DNA from: Thermoanaerobaculia bacterium
GTDB taxonomy: Bacteria > Acidobacteriota > Thermoanaerobaculia > Multivoradales > J023
Direction: 5' to 3'
Assembly: GCA_030431255.1 (NCBI GenBank)
Contig: JAUIJL010000030.1
Coordinates: 1-64,000 of the forward strand
DNA: 64,000 bases
Position 1 is the stretch's first letter. Each line of letters starts with the position of its first letter. The notes under the pieces are model-generated. The model searched no databases. It was not told the DNA's origin and saw only the letters and a program-made list of their open reading frames with translations. Positions 49,178-58,211 of the stretch are shown piece after piece. The translations under genes were made by a program, and so were the position numbers.

Positions 49178-49200
49178 CGTGGCAGCTCAGCGTCCCCGCC

Positions 49201-50049
49201 CTACATCCCCGGAGCTTGCTCGGCGTCGGCATCTAGGGCAGGAGCCGCCTTGCTCGCCACGCCCGCGCTCACCGCACCGTCGTCGGCGTCATGTTGGTAG
49301 GTGGGAGAGCCGGGGCCCGGGCACAGCTGGTCGTAGAGGAAGACATGCTCTGCGAAGAACTTGAATTTGCGCCGATCCCCTTTGTATTGATTCAGAAGCT
49401 CCGGGCAATCCGCATAGAGCTCGGGAAATAGGTCTTTCCGGTAATGCCGCTGGGTGACCCGAATCGGCTCCTGGCCGTCTTTCACCACTAGGAATGCGTA
49501 GGGCATATCACCGAAGAGTCCCCAGCCGTCGAGCTTCGAAATGCCTTCCTTCGAGCTGGGCAGATAGTAGACCTGAAACCGGCTGTCGAAACCGGGGTTG
49601 ATCAGCTGACGCAAGGCCACCCGCTCGGATCTGGGATGGCGCACCGCGTGGAATTCAAGCTCGTCCACCTCATAGATGCGTTCGAAGTCCGTTTTCCAGA
49701 TCTCTTCCAGAGTGTCCGTGGACTCGGCCACCATGATCGTCCGCCAGAGATCGTTGATCGGCATCACCACCCGTTCAATCTCCTCCGCCCGAAGCTTCAG
49801 CTTCCTACCGTCGAAGGTTTTGAAGGTCAGCTTGGTCATGCTGCCGTATTTTGAGCTGGACCGGGAGATCGCCCCCCAATGCTCCTGCCCGTCGCGGGTG
49901 ACCAGCAAGAGCTCCACACCTTTGGGTTTGTCCACAGAAGCGAGAAAACCCACTTTGGGTCGCTCAGCGGCCGCGGGCATGGCGGCCGCCGCTAGAAGGC
50001 TGAAAAGAATCAGAAGGGCTGCAAGCTTATGATTGATGCGTTTCCACAT
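49201..50049 (-). CDS. Secreted protein of unknown function
   Basis: The 282-residue product has a clear signal peptide (LAALLILFSLLAAAAMPAAAE, about residues 9-29). Residues 30-100 have a small beta domain (VELLLVTRDGQEHWGAISRSSSKYG and LTFKTFDGRKLKLRAEEIERVV) reminiscent of proteins that read local ligand or sugar, but no family is recognised. The middle is charged with Trp/Tyr-rich helices, and two Cys lie near residues 220 and 249 (YADCPELL and DQLCPGPG). The last 30 residues are Ala/Asp-rich and disordered. A tentative role in envelope stress or cell wall binding would be speculation. Confidence 0.72.
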   Translation of the reverse strand: MWKRINHKLAALLILFSLLAAAAMPAAAERPKVGFLASVDKPKGVELLLVTRDGQEHWGAISRSSSKYGSMTKLTFKTFDGRKLKLRAEEIERVVMPINDLWRTIMVAESTDTLEEIWKTDFERIYEVDELEFHAVRHPRSERVALRQLINPGFDSRFQVYYLPSSKEGISKLDGWGLFGDMPYAFLVVKDGQEPIRVTQRHYRKDLFPELYADCPELLNQYKGDRRKFKFFAEHVFLYDQLCPGPGSPTYQHDADDGAVSAGVASKAAPALDADAEQAPGM

Positions 50050-50222
50050 GGTGCTCTCCTCAATTTGAACGGTCTACGCGGGATCGTCCGCGCCACGGCC
50101 AACCTAGTAGCAACCCACATGCCATGTCAGGCAATCCTCCCGCTTTTCCCTCAAATTCCCGAAATGGCGTACTAAGAAGCGGGATCACGCGAGAATTACA
50201 ACCACAAATCGAGTGACTCCCC

Positions 50223-50247
50223 TGACACTTTCGACGAAAACGTGTCA
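50223..50247. promoter_or_regulatory. Palindrome upstream of the glycosyltransferase gene
   Basis: TGACAC and GTGTCA flank an inner palindrome TTTCGACGAAA, making a 25-base interrupted inverted repeat. It lies 65-89 bases before ATG 50312, in the divergent intergenic region with the secreted unknown. The position fits an operator. Confidence 0.4.
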
Positions 50248-50311
50248 TCTCTAGTGGACACCTGCCAGGATTTGAACACCCTCGTCAGATCTCGACTATG
50301 ATCGGAGTCCG

Positions 50312-51376
50312 ATGACGACCGAAACATCCACGCTTTCCGGCGCTAAGCCGCGGGTGACGGTGATCATGCCCGTGCGCAACGAAGCGGGCTTCATTGAGCT
50401 GAGCCTCGGCTCTGTGCTCGCGCAGTCCTATGGGCTGGACGCCATGGAGATCCTGATCGTCGACGGCATGTCGGACGACGACACCCGGCAGCGCATCGCC
50501 GACATCCAAGGCCGGGTGCCCGAGGCGGATATCCGCATTCTGGACAATCCTGGCCGAACCGCTCCCTATGCCCTCAACATCGGGATCCGCGAAGCCGGCG
50601 GAGACGTCGTCGTGCGAGTCGACGGTCATTGTGAGATCGGCCCGCACTACGTCGCTCACGCGGTAGAGCATTTGAAACACGGGGCAGATGGTGTCGGTGG
50701 CCCCTTGGAGACCGTCGGTGAAGGCGCCACGGCGAGGGCTATTGCCGCGGCCATGAGCAGCCGTTTCGGGGTCGGCGGTGTCGCTTTTCGAACCACCGAA
50801 GCCGCCGGCGGCATGGCGCCACCCCTGGATCTGGAAGCGGTGCGCGAGGTGGATACGGTGGCGTTTCCGGCCTACACCCGGGCGGTGATGGACCGGGGCG
50901 GCCCGTACAACGAGGAATTCGTTCGCAATCAAGACGACGAATACAACTATCGCCTGAGGAAGGCCGGGGCCAGACTGGTGTTGGCCATGGACATGCCGGC
51001 CCGTTATTTCAGTCGCGCTTCTTTTCGCAAGCTGTGGCGCCAATACTTCCAATACGGCTATTGGAAGGTCAGGGTGTTGCAAGAGCACCCCCGACAAATG
51101 AGCGTCCGCCAATTCGTGCCGCCGCTTTTCGTGCTGGCGCTGCTCATCTCGGTGATCGTCGGTGTGTGGGCAGGCCCACCCTGGGCGTGGACGTCGGGGC
51201 TCGTGGCCGGCAGCTATGTGATCGCTAACCTGCTCGCGACCCTTGCCGTCGGGGCGTCCATGGACGAGCCAGAGCTCGCGGTGGTGTGGCGCCTACCCCT
51301 CTGCTTTGCGCTCCTGCATTTGGGCTACGGCAGCGGCTTCTTGGTGGGCCTCATCCGATTCGTCCATCGCTGGTAG
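50312..51376 (+). CDS. Family 2 glycosyltransferase, ExoA-like
   Basis: The 354-residue protein has a GT-A domain (VTVIMPVRNEAGFIELSLGSVLAQ, EILIVDGMSDDDT, then VVVRVDGHCEIGP as the sugar-nucleotide/metal site, and RNQDDEYNYRLRKAG as the catalytic Asp region, whose QDDE pattern is typical). The C-terminal 90 residues have three membrane segments (FVPPLFVLALLISVIVGVWAG, LVAGSYVIANLLATLAVGA, LLHLGYGSGFLVGLIRFV). The architecture resembles succinoglycan ExoA. It would add a sugar to a lipid-linked intermediate at the inner membrane. No other polysaccharide gene is adjacent, so the pathway is unknown. Confidence 0.85.
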   Translation: MTTETSTLSGAKPRVTVIMPVRNEAGFIELSLGSVLAQSYGLDAMEILIVDGMSDDDTRQRIADIQGRVPEADIRILDNPGRTAPYALNIGIREAGGDVVVRVDGHCEIGPHYVAHAVEHLKHGADGVGGPLETVGEGATARAIAAAMSSRFGVGGVAFRTTEAAGGMAPPLDLEAVREVDTVAFPAYTRAVMDRGGPYNEEFVRNQDDEYNYRLRKAGARLVLAMDMPARYFSRASFRKLWRQYFQYGYWKVRVLQEHPRQMSVRQFVPPLFVLALLISVIVGVWAGPPWAWTSGLVAGSYVIANLLATLAVGASMDEPELAVVWRLPLCFALLHLGYGSGFLVGLIRFVHRW

Positions 51377-51386
51377 GCAGTCGGGA

Positions 51387-52040
51387 TCAGCCCGCTCGAA
51401 ACGTGCCCGGCTCGTCCAGCAGCGCCTGGAAGTGCTCGAAGAAGCGGCCGACGTGCAGACCGTCCATCAAGGCGTGGTGGACCTCCACCGAGACCGGGAG
51501 GCACCAACGGCCGTCTCGCTCGAAGTATTTGCCGAAGACCAGCTTCGGAATCGCCTCGTCGGAATTCCACCGTCGGGCGTGGGAAAAACTGGTGAATTGA
51601 ACCCACGGAATCACGGAATAGTGGATCAGATCGTCGTCACCGGCATGGGGCTCCAATTCCGTGGTGTCTTTGACCCGGTCGAGCTCTTGCCGACCTCGAG
51701 CGCTGAACTCGCCGAAATCCTCCAAAAAAGGAAAGTAGCCGAAGCCGAAGCCGAAGCTTTCATCCCGTCGCATGACGGTGGAGCCGGCATGGATGACGTC
51801 GTGGACCCACACCCGCTGATCGCGGATCCGATAGCGAAACGGCTCCACAGCGTTCGCCGCCTTCAATGAAGCGTAGAACAGAGCCATCGAGATCGAAGGC
51901 CCCGTGGCCTCGCGGCTCAGTCTCTTCAGGGCCGTGATGTCCACATCGGCACACAAATTGAAATAGGGGTTGTCGTAACCGCGGAAGAAATAGAAGTGGC
52001 GGCTACGATTCCACGACTCGAAATCTAGGAATCCACTCAT
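51387..52040 (-). CDS. Chloramphenicol acetyltransferase-like protein
   Basis: The start is ATG 52040 (MSGFLDFESWNRSRHFYFF). The 217-residue product has the length and pattern of trimeric CAT: WNRSRHFYFF near the start, SFGFGFGYFPFL, VIPWVQFTSFSHA, and VSVEVHHALMDGLHVGRFFEH near residue 190 with the catalytic His and the HHxxxDG motif. The family acetylates a hydroxyl using acetyl-CoA. Many chromosomal members have substrates other than chloramphenicol, so resistance is not implied. It lies alone, convergent with the glycosyltransferase gene (10 bases between stops). Confidence 0.88.
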   Translation of the reverse strand: MSGFLDFESWNRSRHFYFFRGYDNPYFNLCADVDITALKRLSREATGPSISMALFYASLKAANAVEPFRYRIRDQRVWVHDVIHAGSTVMRRDESFGFGFGYFPFLEDFGEFSARGRQELDRVKDTTELEPHAGDDDLIHYSVIPWVQFTSFSHARRWNSDEAIPKLVFGKYFERDGRWCLPVSVEVHHALMDGLHVGRFFEHFQALLDEPGTFRAG

Positions 52041-52246
52041 ACCCAAACCCTAACCCATCTCGATCCGTCAGAACATGCCGCTTGCACATCGAATTCGGCA
52101 ACCATCGCTCTGCACGGAAGCCCGGTGAATCGTGCATGCGCTAAACTACGCTTTTCCATCCAATCCGGGCCTGTCGTCGTATGTCACCTTAGGGTGTTTC
52201 TTTCCATGGATCTCGACCGCACGTGAGCTGAATCTTGTCCGAGCCC

Positions 52247-53215
52247 ATGAAAAAACTGAGCCTGCTGCTGACCAGCATGGCCATCGCCGCCCTCCTATTC
52301 ATCGGCGGCTACGAAGCGATCGAAAACGTGCGCTACTACCGGTGGCACGCGGACTTCGGTGGCACCGCTTGGCTCGGCACGGTGACCGTGCCCTCGGACA
52401 ATCCCGCCTTGATGTGGGAATACAGACCCCACGCGCGACACAAACGCATTCGGACCAACAACTTCGGCTTCCGGGGTGACGATGTCGAGGTGGCCAAATC
52501 CCCGAATACCGTTCGGATCGCCTTTATCGGCGACTCCGTCACCCTCGGCTATGGTGTGGAAGAAGAGCTCATCTTCGTCAGCGTCTTTCACGACGAGCTG
52601 CAAAAGAAATTGCCGCAAACCGTGGAGGCGTTGAATTTCGGTGTCGACGGTTACAGCACGCCGCAAATTGCGGAGCTGATGCGAGCCAAAGTCGCCGATT
52701 TTCGACCGGATCACACGGTCTATACCATCTGCCTCAACGACTTCGACTTCACCACCAGCGCCGGCGAAAAAGTTCGATACTTCCGCAAACCCACGAGCTT
52801 CTTCCTGGTGAAGCTGGAGCACCTCTACCGGAAGATGCGGGGTTTGGACTTCCACACCTATAAATTCCGCAAGAATCGCGACCAAGTCTACCGAGAGATT
52901 CTCGACATGAAGGCCGTCGCGGAGCAGAGCGGAGGCTCTTTCGAAACCGCTTTGCTGCCTATCTTTCCGCAGCAGGTCAACAGCTTTGCCTACTATCCCC
53001 ACGACGAGATTCACCAAGATGTCGAGGCTTTCGCCAAGAGCCGGAATATTCCTTTTACCGACATCCTGAAGGTATTCCGTTCCAGCGGTGGCCCACCGAG
53101 GGCCTACAGCAATGACGTTTGGCATCCCAATGCCGATGGCCATCGGGTGATCGGTGAGCGCTTCGCTCAGAGCTTCCTCCGCAATCACCCGGACTTGGAA
53201 CGGCCCCAGCCCTAG
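52247..53215 (+). CDS. SGNH/GDSL hydrolase family protein
   Basis: I take ATG 52247 (MKKLSLLLTSMAIAALLFIGG) as start; a TTG at 52235 is an alternative. The N-terminal segment is a signal peptide or anchor. IRIAFIGDSVTLGYGVEEE near residue 90 has the GDS nucleophile; LNFGVDGYSTPQ and YTICLNDFDF give the glycine and Asn blocks; NDVWHPNADGHRVIG near residue 290 has the catalytic Asp-His pair. The family hydrolyses ester or acyl groups on lipids, sugars or peptidoglycan. The substrate is unknown. Upstream bases 53248-53273 (after the gene) hold a direct repeat. Single gene. Confidence 0.85.
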   Translation: MKKLSLLLTSMAIAALLFIGGYEAIENVRYYRWHADFGGTAWLGTVTVPSDNPALMWEYRPHARHKRIRTNNFGFRGDDVEVAKSPNTVRIAFIGDSVTLGYGVEEELIFVSVFHDELQKKLPQTVEALNFGVDGYSTPQIAELMRAKVADFRPDHTVYTICLNDFDFTTSAGEKVRYFRKPTSFFLVKLEHLYRKMRGLDFHTYKFRKNRDQVYREILDMKAVAEQSGGSFETALLPIFPQQVNSFAYYPHDEIHQDVEAFAKSRNIPFTDILKVFRSSGGPPRAYSNDVWHPNADGHRVIGERFAQSFLRNHPDLERPQP

Positions 53216-53405
53216 TCACCGACTCCGTCGCGAGACGCCGGAGACGCCTGCAATGTGGCGTCTGCAATGTGGCCCTCGACGCCACTGTCCGGCATACTAG
53301 GGGCCTCTTCCCCCGTGGAAGCTTTTGCTTTCGATGTGCTTCGCCCGCGGCACCAGCCGGAGAAGCTCAGGTTTGCTGAGTCGAAATCCAGCCTAGAGAG
53401 GAAAT

Positions 53406-54530
53406 ATGTTTGATCCCCGATACGACCGCTTGGCCGATCTTTTGATCGGATATTCCTGTGATCTTCAATTCGGTGAGAAGGTCCTCATCGAGGCCTTCGA
53501 CACCCCCATTCCATTTGTCCGCAGCCTGATCCGACGGGTCGCCAAATCCGGGGGCGAGCCCCTGGTGAGCCTCAAGTCCAATGTCGTCATGCGGGATCTG
53601 ATGATGGTCGGAACCGAAGAGCAGATGCGCGCCATCGGCGAGGTGGAATCCAACCGGATGTCCAAAGTCGCCGCCTATGTGGGAATCCGCGGCAACCCCA
53701 ACGTGTCGGAATGGTCCGACATCCCAGCCGCCAAGATAGACCTCTACCAACGGCTCTGGTGGGTGCCGACCCACCGTGATCTGCGGGTCAACAAGACCAA
53801 ATGGGTGGTGCTTCGGTGGCCGGATCCGTCCATGGCCCAGCTGGCCCACCAATCCACGGAGGCCTTCGAGGATTTCTACTTCAAGGTGTGCACCCTGGAC
53901 TACGCCCGCATGGCCGACGCCATGAAACCCTTAGAGAAGCTGATGGACTCCACCGATCGCGTGCATCTGCTGGCCCCGGGCACGGATCTCCGTTTCAGCA
54001 TCAGAGATATCCCGGCGGTCGGTTGCGCGGGGGCGAACAACATTCCAGACGGAGAGGTGTTCACGGCACCGGTGCGCGACAGCGTCGAGGGCACGATTCA
54101 ATTCAATACCGTATCGGTCTACCACGGCGTCACCCACGAAAACGTGCGCTTCACGTTCGAGAAAGGACGGATCGTCGACGCCCGGAGCTCGAACCAAAAA
54201 GCCCTTGATCAAGTGCTCGACACCGATGAGGGTGCCCGGTACATCGGAGAGTTCGCCATCGGCTTCAACCCCTACATCACCGAACCGATGAAAGACATTC
54301 TCTTCGACGAAAAGATCGCCGGCAGCCTGCACTTCACGCCGGGCTCCTGCTACGAGGACGCCGACAACGGCAATAAGAGCAAAATCCATTGGGATCTCGT
54401 TCTGCGCCAAAACGAAGATGTCGGCGGCGGGGAGATCTGGTTCGACGATCGTTTGATCCGAAAAGACGGCCGCTTCGTGCTGCCGGAGCTCGAGCCCCTC
54501 AATCCGGAGCATCTGGCGACCGAGGGCTGA
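53406..54530 (+). CDS. M29-family aminopeptidase
   Basis: GAGAGGAAAT precedes the ATG. The 374-residue protein fits the M29 (thermophilic aminopeptidase T/AmpS) family: NIPDGEVFTAPVRDSVEG near residue 216 has the first metal-binding Glu, RYIGEFAIGFNPYI near 280 has the second Glu, and SKIHWDLVLRQ near 325 has the metal-binding His-Asp. It has no signal peptide, so it is cytoplasmic. These enzymes remove N-terminal residues from peptides using two cobalt or zinc ions. The SDR gene follows after about 50 bases and may share the transcript. Confidence 0.9.
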   Translation: MFDPRYDRLADLLIGYSCDLQFGEKVLIEAFDTPIPFVRSLIRRVAKSGGEPLVSLKSNVVMRDLMMVGTEEQMRAIGEVESNRMSKVAAYVGIRGNPNVSEWSDIPAAKIDLYQRLWWVPTHRDLRVNKTKWVVLRWPDPSMAQLAHQSTEAFEDFYFKVCTLDYARMADAMKPLEKLMDSTDRVHLLAPGTDLRFSIRDIPAVGCAGANNIPDGEVFTAPVRDSVEGTIQFNTVSVYHGVTHENVRFTFEKGRIVDARSSNQKALDQVLDTDEGARYIGEFAIGFNPYITEPMKDILFDEKIAGSLHFTPGSCYEDADNGNKSKIHWDLVLRQNEDVGGGEIWFDDRLIRKDGRFVLPELEPLNPEHLATEG

Positions 54531-54582
54531 GCTGCAACCCACCGGAGCAAGCCAAATACAACCTCAGCTTAGGGAGCAATGC

Positions 54583-55416
54583 ATGGGCGCCGAAGACCAG
54601 ACATTCTTGGTAACCGGTGCGGCCTCGGGCATCGGCCGCTGCCTGGTGGGAGCGCTGCTCGCCCGCGGCCACCGGGTCATGGCCGCCGACCTGAGATCCG
54701 AAACCCTGAGCAGCACCGCCGCGGCGGACGGCTGGCCGCAGGATCAAACCTTGCTCCAGGCCTTCGATATCCGCGACCCCGAGGGCTGGCAACAAGCGAC
54801 GGACGCGCTCATCGAGGCCTGGGGCCGACTCCACGTCGTGATGAACGTGGCGGGATTCCTACGACCGTCGTGGATCCACGAATGCACCGATGACGACGTG
54901 CACACCCACTTCGACGTCAACGTGAAGGGTCTGATTTTCGGAACCCGCGCGGCGGCTCGGGTGATGATCCCCCAAGGATTCGGCCACATCGTCAATATCG
55001 CGTCCCTCGCGTCCATGGCTCCCGTGACCGGTCTCGGGCTTTATGTCGGCTCCAAATACGCGGTCCGTGGATTCTCCATGGCCGCCGCCCAGGAGCTCGC
55101 CCCCAAAGGCATCTCGGTCACCACCGTCTGTCCCGACGCCGTGCAGACCCCCATGCTCGACCTCCAGCTCGACTACCCGGAGGCGGCCATTACCTTCACC
55201 GCCCCGCGTTTCTTGACCGCCGAGGACGTCACCCGCCTGATCCTCGACAAGGTGCTCCGAAAACGGCCGATCCTCGTATCCATACCCCGGAGCCGCGCTC
55301 TGCTCGCCAGGTTGGCGGATCTTTTCCCTTCGGTCGCCGGGTTGTTGACCCGCCGCCTGCAAGGGCAAGGGGATCAAATCCGTCGGCGGATGAAGCCCGG
55401 TCCCTCGGCGTCTTAA
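54583..55416 (+). CDS. Short-chain dehydrogenase/reductase (SDR)
   Basis: The 277-residue protein has the classical SDR pattern: LVTGAASGIGRCLVGALLARG for NAD(P) binding, MNVAGFLRP, VNIASLASMAP with the catalytic Ser, and YVGSKYAVRGFSMAAAQELA with the catalytic Tyr-Lys. MAADLR after the second strand suggests NAD rather than NADP, weakly. A C-terminal 40-residue helical tail (RALLARLADLFPSVAGLLTRR) is typical of membrane-associated members. It follows the aminopeptidase gene by 52 bases. Substrate unknown. Confidence 0.92.
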   Translation: MGAEDQTFLVTGAASGIGRCLVGALLARGHRVMAADLRSETLSSTAAADGWPQDQTLLQAFDIRDPEGWQQATDALIEAWGRLHVVMNVAGFLRPSWIHECTDDDVHTHFDVNVKGLIFGTRAAARVMIPQGFGHIVNIASLASMAPVTGLGLYVGSKYAVRGFSMAAAQELAPKGISVTTVCPDAVQTPMLDLQLDYPEAAITFTAPRFLTAEDVTRLILDKVLRKRPILVSIPRSRALLARLADLFPSVAGLLTRRLQGQGDQIRRRMKPGPSAS

Positions 55417-55591
55417 TACGCCTAGCCATCTTCGTGGTGCACACTCGTATCTCCCTCGGGCTGGGCTTAGAGACCTGAGCCGGGCTCGCGCTGGCCATTT
55501 TCGCGTTCGGACGGTATATTTCCTGGCATAAATGCTCTTGTAGCATTTCGCTATCCAACGCTTTCAGCCATCTCTTCTCATCGGAGGCTTC

Positions 55592-57631
55592 ATGCCCCAG
55601 ATCTCTTTTCGTCACGATTCGATCCTCTTGGTGATTTGCTTTCTGAGCCTCGGGCCAATCGCCCAGCAACACCTCCTCGAAGCTCAAGGCCCATCGGACG
55701 GGCTCACCACCTTGCTCGACGCCCACAAGGCCCAAAACTCCAATCGGCCGGCTCGCGGGTATCAGCCCCGAGGCTGTGGGTTCGACATGAATCGAAACGG
55801 GATCTTCGGCGAGCCGGAGGACTGCATGGTCTGTGACGGCGCGACCACGGACCCGGATTTCGATGGGGTCAATGAGGACCTCATCTACGTCGATTGCACC
55901 AACGGTGCGAACACTCTCGATTGCGGATCGCCCTCCAATCCATGCCGAACCATTCAATGGGCCTGGGACAGCCGGGGTGATGGACCCGATGACGGCAGCG
56001 AGGACATCATCTGCTTCCGAGGCAGTTGCACGACCGTGGAGTTTTACTCCCCCGACAACAGCGGCGTGCCCGGTTATTACACCGTGCCGGCTTCCGGCAG
56101 CCAGGTTCGAGCTTGGCGTTATCCCAAGAATCCCACGATGCTGGTGGGCTGGGATTTCGACGGCGACGGCGAGTACCCCCCTGAGGATCGGGACGATCAA
56201 TCCCTGTTGGACGGCACCGGCTTGGAGCGCGCCTTCCGCCTCGACAGCGACACCGACTACCTCGAGATGGGCCATTTCTCCGTGCGCAACTACGGCCGCT
56301 TCACCCCCGGTGCCGACGACACCGGCTTCCTGAGATTCGGTCCCACTTTCGGCCCCCAGGAATATCAGTACTTCCATGATCTCGAGCTGTTGCAAATCAA
56401 CATGGATCGCGAGACCACCTCCCGGGTCACGATGATCAGCCTCTTCCCGACGGTGGCCATTCCCCAGTGGATTCAATTCGCCAATTGGTATGCCCCCGAC
56501 AACGGACAATGGTTCGCCCGCGGCTCGGGCTACGACGATCCGCCGGACTTCGGACCCTTCCGATTCACCAACATCACCCGAACCTCCCACAGCTGCGACT
56601 TCTCCGACTGCGGCAGCAGCGCCGGCTCGACCCTCTTCAAGCTTTGGGGATATCTATCGGGAGTGGAGATTCTGGACTCGGTTTGGGACGCCAATCCCAG
56701 GGCCTGGGAGCCCAAGGTTCAGGGCGGCCCCTCCGGCTCCAGCTTCGTCACCGCCGCCCATTGCAGCCAGGATTGGATGGTGCGCAACAACGAGGTGATC
56801 GATTTCAAGAACGCTTTGATCGTTCAGGGTTACGCCGACGGCTTTTGCAACTTCCCGGCCGCCCGCCCCACGGACGAGGTCTATTTCGACGGCAACATCG
56901 TGCGCAACACCTTCGAGCCCTGGCTCTACGGCGACCACGGCGTCCGCATCGAAGACGGCGGCACCCGCGCGGGGGAGGTCATCGGCAACGTTTACATCAC
57001 GAATAACTTCCTCAGCTCGTCGACCGGCTGGGAAATGGCGATTTGGTCCAACCCCGGCCACGATTCAATTCCGCCCACGGGCACCATCACCATCACCAAC
57101 AACACCCTCTACGGCAACGTCAACCGCTACGGCACGATCGTCATCGGCAATGTCGAAGGGCCCGAGCGGGTCTTCCCGCACCAGAATTACCTCATCGAAA
57201 ACAATATCTTCGGGGGTTATATCTCCACCGACAACGGCGAGAAGGATCTCAACTTTCACACCACCATCGGTCCGTCGAATTTTCACTCCGAGCGCAACGT
57301 CTTCGGTCCTGAAGGAGAGTTCGTGTGGAATGGAGGACCGCGCACGGGTTTGGGCTTGTGGCGCAGCTTGAGCGGGGGCGACGCCGGCTCGCTGCTGTGC
57401 GAACCGTCTTTCGTCGACAAGAACAGCGGCAACTTCCACCTCACCGCCGGCGATAGCTGCGCACGCAATCGCGGCTTGGACCCCCTCGCCTGGCTCGCTC
57501 TAGATCTCGACGGCGAGCCCAGACAAGCCCTCGGCCCCACCGACATCGGCGCCGACGAGCTCCAGAACGAGCTCTTTGCCAACGGATTCGAGGCCGGCAA
57601 CACCTTGCTTTGGAGCTCCACGGTTCCGTGA
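55592..57631 (+). CDS. Secreted beta-helix-like protein with FEAG-type C-terminal tag
   Basis: The 679-residue precursor has a signal peptide (ILLVICFLSLGPIAQQHLLEAQG). The mature chain has an N-terminal segment with Cys pairs (GCGFDMNRNGIFGEPEDCMVC, YVDCTNGANTLDCGSPSNPC) and then right-handed beta-helix-like strands (YFDGNIVRNTF, GNVYITNNFLSSSTG, TITITNNTLYGNVNRYG, YLIENNIFGGYIS). It resembles the choice-of-anchor/polysaccharide-lyase-like proteins but no catalytic residues are clear. It ends LFANGFEAGNTLLWSSTVP, a variant of the FESGD tag. Single gene; nested repeats follow downstream. Confidence 0.8.
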   Translation: MPQISFRHDSILLVICFLSLGPIAQQHLLEAQGPSDGLTTLLDAHKAQNSNRPARGYQPRGCGFDMNRNGIFGEPEDCMVCDGATTDPDFDGVNEDLIYVDCTNGANTLDCGSPSNPCRTIQWAWDSRGDGPDDGSEDIICFRGSCTTVEFYSPDNSGVPGYYTVPASGSQVRAWRYPKNPTMLVGWDFDGDGEYPPEDRDDQSLLDGTGLERAFRLDSDTDYLEMGHFSVRNYGRFTPGADDTGFLRFGPTFGPQEYQYFHDLELLQINMDRETTSRVTMISLFPTVAIPQWIQFANWYAPDNGQWFARGSGYDDPPDFGPFRFTNITRTSHSCDFSDCGSSAGSTLFKLWGYLSGVEILDSVWDANPRAWEPKVQGGPSGSSFVTAAHCSQDWMVRNNEVIDFKNALIVQGYADGFCNFPAARPTDEVYFDGNIVRNTFEPWLYGDHGVRIEDGGTRAGEVIGNVYITNNFLSSSTGWEMAIWSNPGHDSIPPTGTITITNNTLYGNVNRYGTIVIGNVEGPERVFPHQNYLIENNIFGGYISTDNGEKDLNFHTTIGPSNFHSERNVFGPEGEFVWNGGPRTGLGLWRSLSGGDAGSLLCEPSFVDKNSGNFHLTAGDSCARNRGLDPLAWLALDLDGEPRQALGPTDIGADELQNELFANGFEAGNTLLWSSTVP

Positions 57632-57660
57632 GCTGAGGCCAGCAAGCCGGACCGAGCCCG

Positions 57661-57991
57661 GTCGGGGGCAAGCCCCATAGGCGCTAACTTAGACTGCTGA
57701 TAGCCCTATCTTGCGCCCTCACCCCCCAGCCCCCTCTCCCTACGCGGGCCGCCCGCAGACGGGAGAGGGGGAGCCGGAAAGCCGCACAACTTGCTCGGTT
57801 TAGTGGGAGATTTTTCTACGCCCAGACGGCTCAAGGCCACCTTTAAATGCGAGCGCGAAGCGCAAGCAATCATTCCCCCCTCTCCCGTCCCGGGAGAGGG
57901 GGGTTAGGGGGGTGAGGGCTGGCTGTTCAGTTAGAGTTGTGCAGCAGGTGAAAACCTCTTAGGTTAGCGCCTAATGGGGGCAAGCCCCGAC
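57661..57991. repeat. Large nested imperfect inverted repeat (about 330 bases)
   Basis: The outer arms run 57661-57688 and 57963-57991: TCGGGGGCAAGCCCCATAGG against CCTAATGGGGGCAAGCCCCG, with shared GGCGCTAAC/GTTAGCGCC. Inner arms at 57716-57740 and 57892-57918 pair CCCTCACCCCCC and CCCCTCTCCC with GGGAGAGGGG and GGGGGGTGAGGG. Some of the sequence between is imperfectly paired too (TTAGACTGCTGATAGCCCT against AGGGCTGGCTGTTCAGTTAG). The whole can fold into one long hairpin. No ORF is inside. This could be a MITE-like element or a compound REP cluster. Confidence 0.65.
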
Positions 57992-58022
57992 CCTACGGCC
58001 GTGGAGGGCCTTGCGCCCTCCC
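57992..58022. repeat. REP-like hairpin units facing each other
   Basis: On the minus strand GTAG (57996-57993) heads GGTCGGGGCTTGCCCCCATT, the arm described above. On the plus strand GTGG at 58001 heads a second hairpin (GGAGGG-ccttgcg-CCCTCC, 58003-58021). The cores match the elements at 41051-41124, including GGGGCTTG and GTAG/GTGG heads. Confidence 0.55.
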
Positions 58023-58073
58023 GTTTTCCGCGGATCGAACCTGGTCGGGGACCGACGGATTTCTTACGGCAGC

Positions 58074-58104
58074 AAAAAGCGGGCTTCCTTGCCGGAAGCC
58101 CGCT
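58074..58104 (-). terminator. Terminator of the M36 protease gene
   Basis: Perfect 11-base arms AGCGGGCTTCC and GGAAGCCCGCT with a five-base loop. On the minus strand the stem is followed by TTTTT. It lies about 110 bases past the stop at 58212. Confidence 0.85.
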
Positions 58105-58211
58105 AGCCATTTAGGCCCTATTCGGTCTAGCTCTGAATTCATCAGGTCCAGAACCCATCGGAACCGAAAGCCTCAAGATCCCCGGATCCCGAAGGAGCCG
58201 GGGATAGGGAT

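Noticed and set aside
55229..56590. 453-codon minus-strand frame over the SDR and the tagged beta-helix gene
   Set aside because: It spans two plus-strand genes and their intergenic region and has no motif.
57716..57918. CRISPR array or tRNA cluster in the 57.7 kb repeats
   Set aside because: The repeats are inverted and imperfect, with no regular spacers and no tRNA-like cloverleaf.
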